NCBI GenBank assembly: GCA_947454735.1
Contig: CANGLK010000006.1
Location: 1 to 53,377, forward strand
DNA length: 53,377 nt
Direction of reading: 5' to 3'
Origin: Candidatus Nanopelagicaceae bacterium
GTDB taxonomy: Bacteria; Actinomycetota; Actinomycetes; Nanopelagicales; Nanopelagicaceae
This document shows positions 51,810-53,377 of this stretch, in pieces. The notes under the pieces were generated by a model that was not told the origin of the DNA, ran no database searches, and was given only the letters and a program-made list of their open reading frames with translations. Positions within the stretch are counted from its first letter, which is position 1; each line of letters opens with the position of its first letter. The position numbers and the translations under genes were made by a program.

Positions 51810-53006
51810 ATGTTCGAAACTTCAAGTGACTCCCCTGCGCCAGTACGCGTGGTCACTGAAGCGATAAAAGAGTATGTGGACCGCCTCGGACCAATCTGGA
51901 TTGAGGGCGAGATTGCAGAGCTCAACGAACGCAGCGGAATGATGGCCTTTATGCGCCTTCGCGATACGAGCGCAGATATGAGCCTTTCAGTGATGTGTCA
52001 TAAGTCGGTCATCGCGGCGGTGAAGCCGTTGCCCGCTAATGCCCGCGTTGTTATCTATGCCAAGCCATCTTGGTATACAAAATCTGGAACGCTCTCGATG
52101 TCAGCGAAAGAGATTCGCCAAGTGGGAGTCGGAGAATTATTGGCGCGCCTTGAGGCGCTGAAATCTATACTTGCTGAAGAAGGTCTCTTCTCTATCGATA
52201 GAAAAGTTCCGCTTCCAGTTCTGCCACGCAAGGTCGGTTTAATCTGCGGACGCAACACTGATGCCGAGAAAGATGTCGTTGAGAATGCACGACGTCGTTG
52301 GCCGGCGGTTGAATTTGAGATTCGTGAAGTAACGGTTCAGGGAGCTGCAGCAGTTGTCGAAGTCTCCGCAGCGTTGCGGGAACTTGAAGCCAATAGCGAA
52401 GTTGATGTCATCATCATTACCCGCGGCGGTGGTTCCTTTGAAGACTTACTTCCATTTAGCGATGAATCATTGGTGCGACTTGCAGCTCAATGCGAAACTC
52501 CTATCGTCAGCGCGATTGGCCACGAGAAGGATTCGCCACTTCTCGATCTCGTTGCAGATTACCGAGCCTCAACTCCGACAGATGCTGCAAAGCGAGTTGT
52601 CCCAGATATTGCCGAAGAGTCGAGCAATATTCAGAAACTTCGTGATCGCGCATATCGCGCACTGGCCGCTCGCCTTGAACATGAAGGAAACTTCATCGCA
52701 CAATTGAGATCGCGCCCTGTGATGAAAGATCCTGGGGCATTTCTTACTATCTTGAGTGAAGAGCTCATTGACCTACGCCAACGTTCGACGAGAAGTTTTA
52801 CCGCAACTATTGAGGCAGAACGGAAAGAGTTGAAGGCGATTACCGCCCACCTTCGTTCACTCTCTCCTCAATCAACTCTCGACCGTGGCTATTCAGTGGT
52901 GCGTGATGCCAAGGGCGAGGTCATTCGTGACCCGAAAGCGTTGAAATCAGGGGATCTCCTTGCGATTAAGGTCGCCAAGGGCGAGACCAGCGCCACAGTC
53001 GTTTAA
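51810..53006 (+). CDS. xseA: Exodeoxyribonuclease VII large subunit
   Basis: 398 aa. OB-fold N-terminal domain (to about 100; IWIEGEIAELNER), then the catalytic region with VGLICGRNTDAEKDV and ITRGGGSFEDLLPFSDESLVRL and SAIGHEKDSPLLDLVADYRASTPT. The end has LDRGYSVVRDAKG. Degrades single-stranded DNA with XseB. Leaderless start. Confidence 0.96.
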   Translation: MFETSSDSPAPVRVVTEAIKEYVDRLGPIWIEGEIAELNERSGMMAFMRLRDTSADMSLSVMCHKSVIAAVKPLPANARVVIYAKPSWYTKSGTLSMSAKEIRQVGVGELLARLEALKSILAEEGLFSIDRKVPLPVLPRKVGLICGRNTDAEKDVVENARRRWPAVEFEIREVTVQGAAAVVEVSAALRELEANSEVDVIIITRGGGSFEDLLPFSDESLVRLAAQCETPIVSAIGHEKDSPLLDLVADYRASTPTDAAKRVVPDIAEESSNIQKLRDRAYRALAARLEHEGNFIAQLRSRPVMKDPGAFLTILSEELIDLRQRSTRSFTATIEAERKELKAITAHLRSLSPQSTLDRGYSVVRDAKGEVIRDPKALKSGDLLAIKVAKGETSATVV

Positions 53007-53070
53007 ATCTCACATCTCAATGGCCTTGGCCATATGAGTGCCAAAAGCTGGCCGGGAGTAGATTTGGCAC

Positions 53071-53283
53071 ATGGATGAAAAGAAGACTTCTGCCGCGAAA
53101 CTAAGTTACGAAGCAGCCCGTGATGAACTCGCTGAAATTGTGGAATCCCTTGAAGATGGAAGCGCCTCTCTCGAAGAGTCGCTCAAGCTCTGGGAGCGCG
53201 GCGAAGAGCTAGCGAAGATCTGCCAAGAGTGGCTCGATGGCGCAAAGGAAAAACTCACTTCAGTAAAGAAGGAGGCTAAGTAA
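53071..53283 (+). CDS. xseB: Exodeoxyribonuclease VII small subunit
   Basis: 70 aa helical partner of XseA. Family motif SYEAARDELAEIVESLEDGSASLEESLKLWERGEEL is complete. It follows xseA by 64 bp and the next gene starts directly after its stop. Confidence 0.94.
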   Translation: MDEKKTSAAKLSYEAARDELAEIVESLEDGSASLEESLKLWERGEELAKICQEWLDGAKEKLTSVKKEAK

Positions 53284-53377
53284 ATGTCTCCTACATTCTC
53301 ATATTCAGATTTACTTCCACTCGGTGAGGACACCACGCAATATCGCCTCATCAGCAAAGAGGGCGTATCAGTTGTAA
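53284..53377 (+). CDS. Class I (iron-sulfur) fumarate hydratase, N-terminal fragment cut by the window end
   Basis: 31 codons are present: MSPTFSYSDLLPLGEDTT, then QYRLISKEGVSV. This matches the start of class I fumarases (compare the FHYQAPFPL...DDTEYYLLT...VSV pattern). The start ATG follows the xseB stop with no gap. It would be the second TCA-cycle enzyme in the window besides Kgd. Only the N-terminus is visible, so the cluster-binding cysteines are not seen. Confidence 0.75.
   Translation, partial: MSPTFSYSDLLPLGEDTTQYRLISKEGVSVV

Overview
The window looks like chromosome from a small-genome actinobacterium with moderate GC, most like the freshwater acI lineage (Nanopelagicales). The evidence is a mix of actinobacterial markers: a fused Kgd 2-oxoglutarate enzyme, SigR/RsrA, WhiB7 with an AT-hook, AdnAB, UPF0182, DUF2342, DUF5679, DUF6542, Ni-SOD and an initiator tRNA with encoded CCA. 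Intergenic spaces are very short, ATGA stop/start overlaps are frequent, and many genes appear to be leaderless. The taxonomic placement is inference; the gene calls rest on visible motifs. No phage, IS element or CRISPR array is visible.

Layout. 1-4250 (minus): the 5' part of ssrA (tmRNA), a GNAT acetyltransferase, smpB, ftsX, ftsE and prfB. 4306-8511 (minus): a compact Tad/Flp-type pilus operon, tadA-tadB-tadC, a short pilin-like protein and three TadE/TadG-like proteins. 8562-14541: a small membrane protein, an SDR enzyme, kgd with a strong terminator, and the divergent pair sodX/sodN. 14575-16818 (minus): a thioesterase-like protein, rsrA, sigR and an SRAP protein. 16849-22347 (plus): aroA-rsgA-hisN-copA. 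22325-27120 (minus): a phosphatidylcholine-synthase-like gene, tRNA-fMet, UPF0182, a YlbL-type Lon-like protease that seems to lack its PDZ domain, and a small membrane protein. 27217-30924 (plus): DUF2342, a DUF45 metallopeptidase, DUF5679 and a ThiF/TOMM-like protein. 30941-41401: whiB7 with its leader, uvrD2, nudC, an EEP phosphatase (plus), adnB and adnA. 41439-53377: copC-like, typA, ppx, mutT1, ppk1, ychF, rmuC, DUF6542, ispH, xseA, xseB and the start of a class I fumarase.

How the genes work together. ssrA, smpB and prfB serve ribosome rescue and termination. SigR/RsrA, Ni-SOD with its protease, and the copper proteins CopA and CopC suggest oxidative and metal stress handling. UvrD2, AdnA, AdnB, SRAP, RmuC and XseAB cover DNA repair. 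Ppk1, Ppx and MutT1 cover polyphosphate and nucleotide clean-up. The order from UPF0182 to AdnA follows the mycobacterial Rv3193c-Rv3202c neighbourhood with several genes missing.

The most notable regulatory structure is the whiB7 leader (31274-31666). It has a promoter with an AT tract just upstream of the -35, a 9-bp hairpin near the transcript start, a 59-codon upstream ORF that is not annotated by length-filtered ORF calling, a stop-codon hairpin, a 9-bp antiterminator pairing and a 14-pair intrinsic terminator. This is the arrangement expected for translation-coupled attenuation of an antibiotic-response regulator. The second theme is a repeated promoter design, TANNNT then 6-8 nt then ATG, at about 15 genes. 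In one case two divergent -10 elements sit one base apart in a 25-bp gap.
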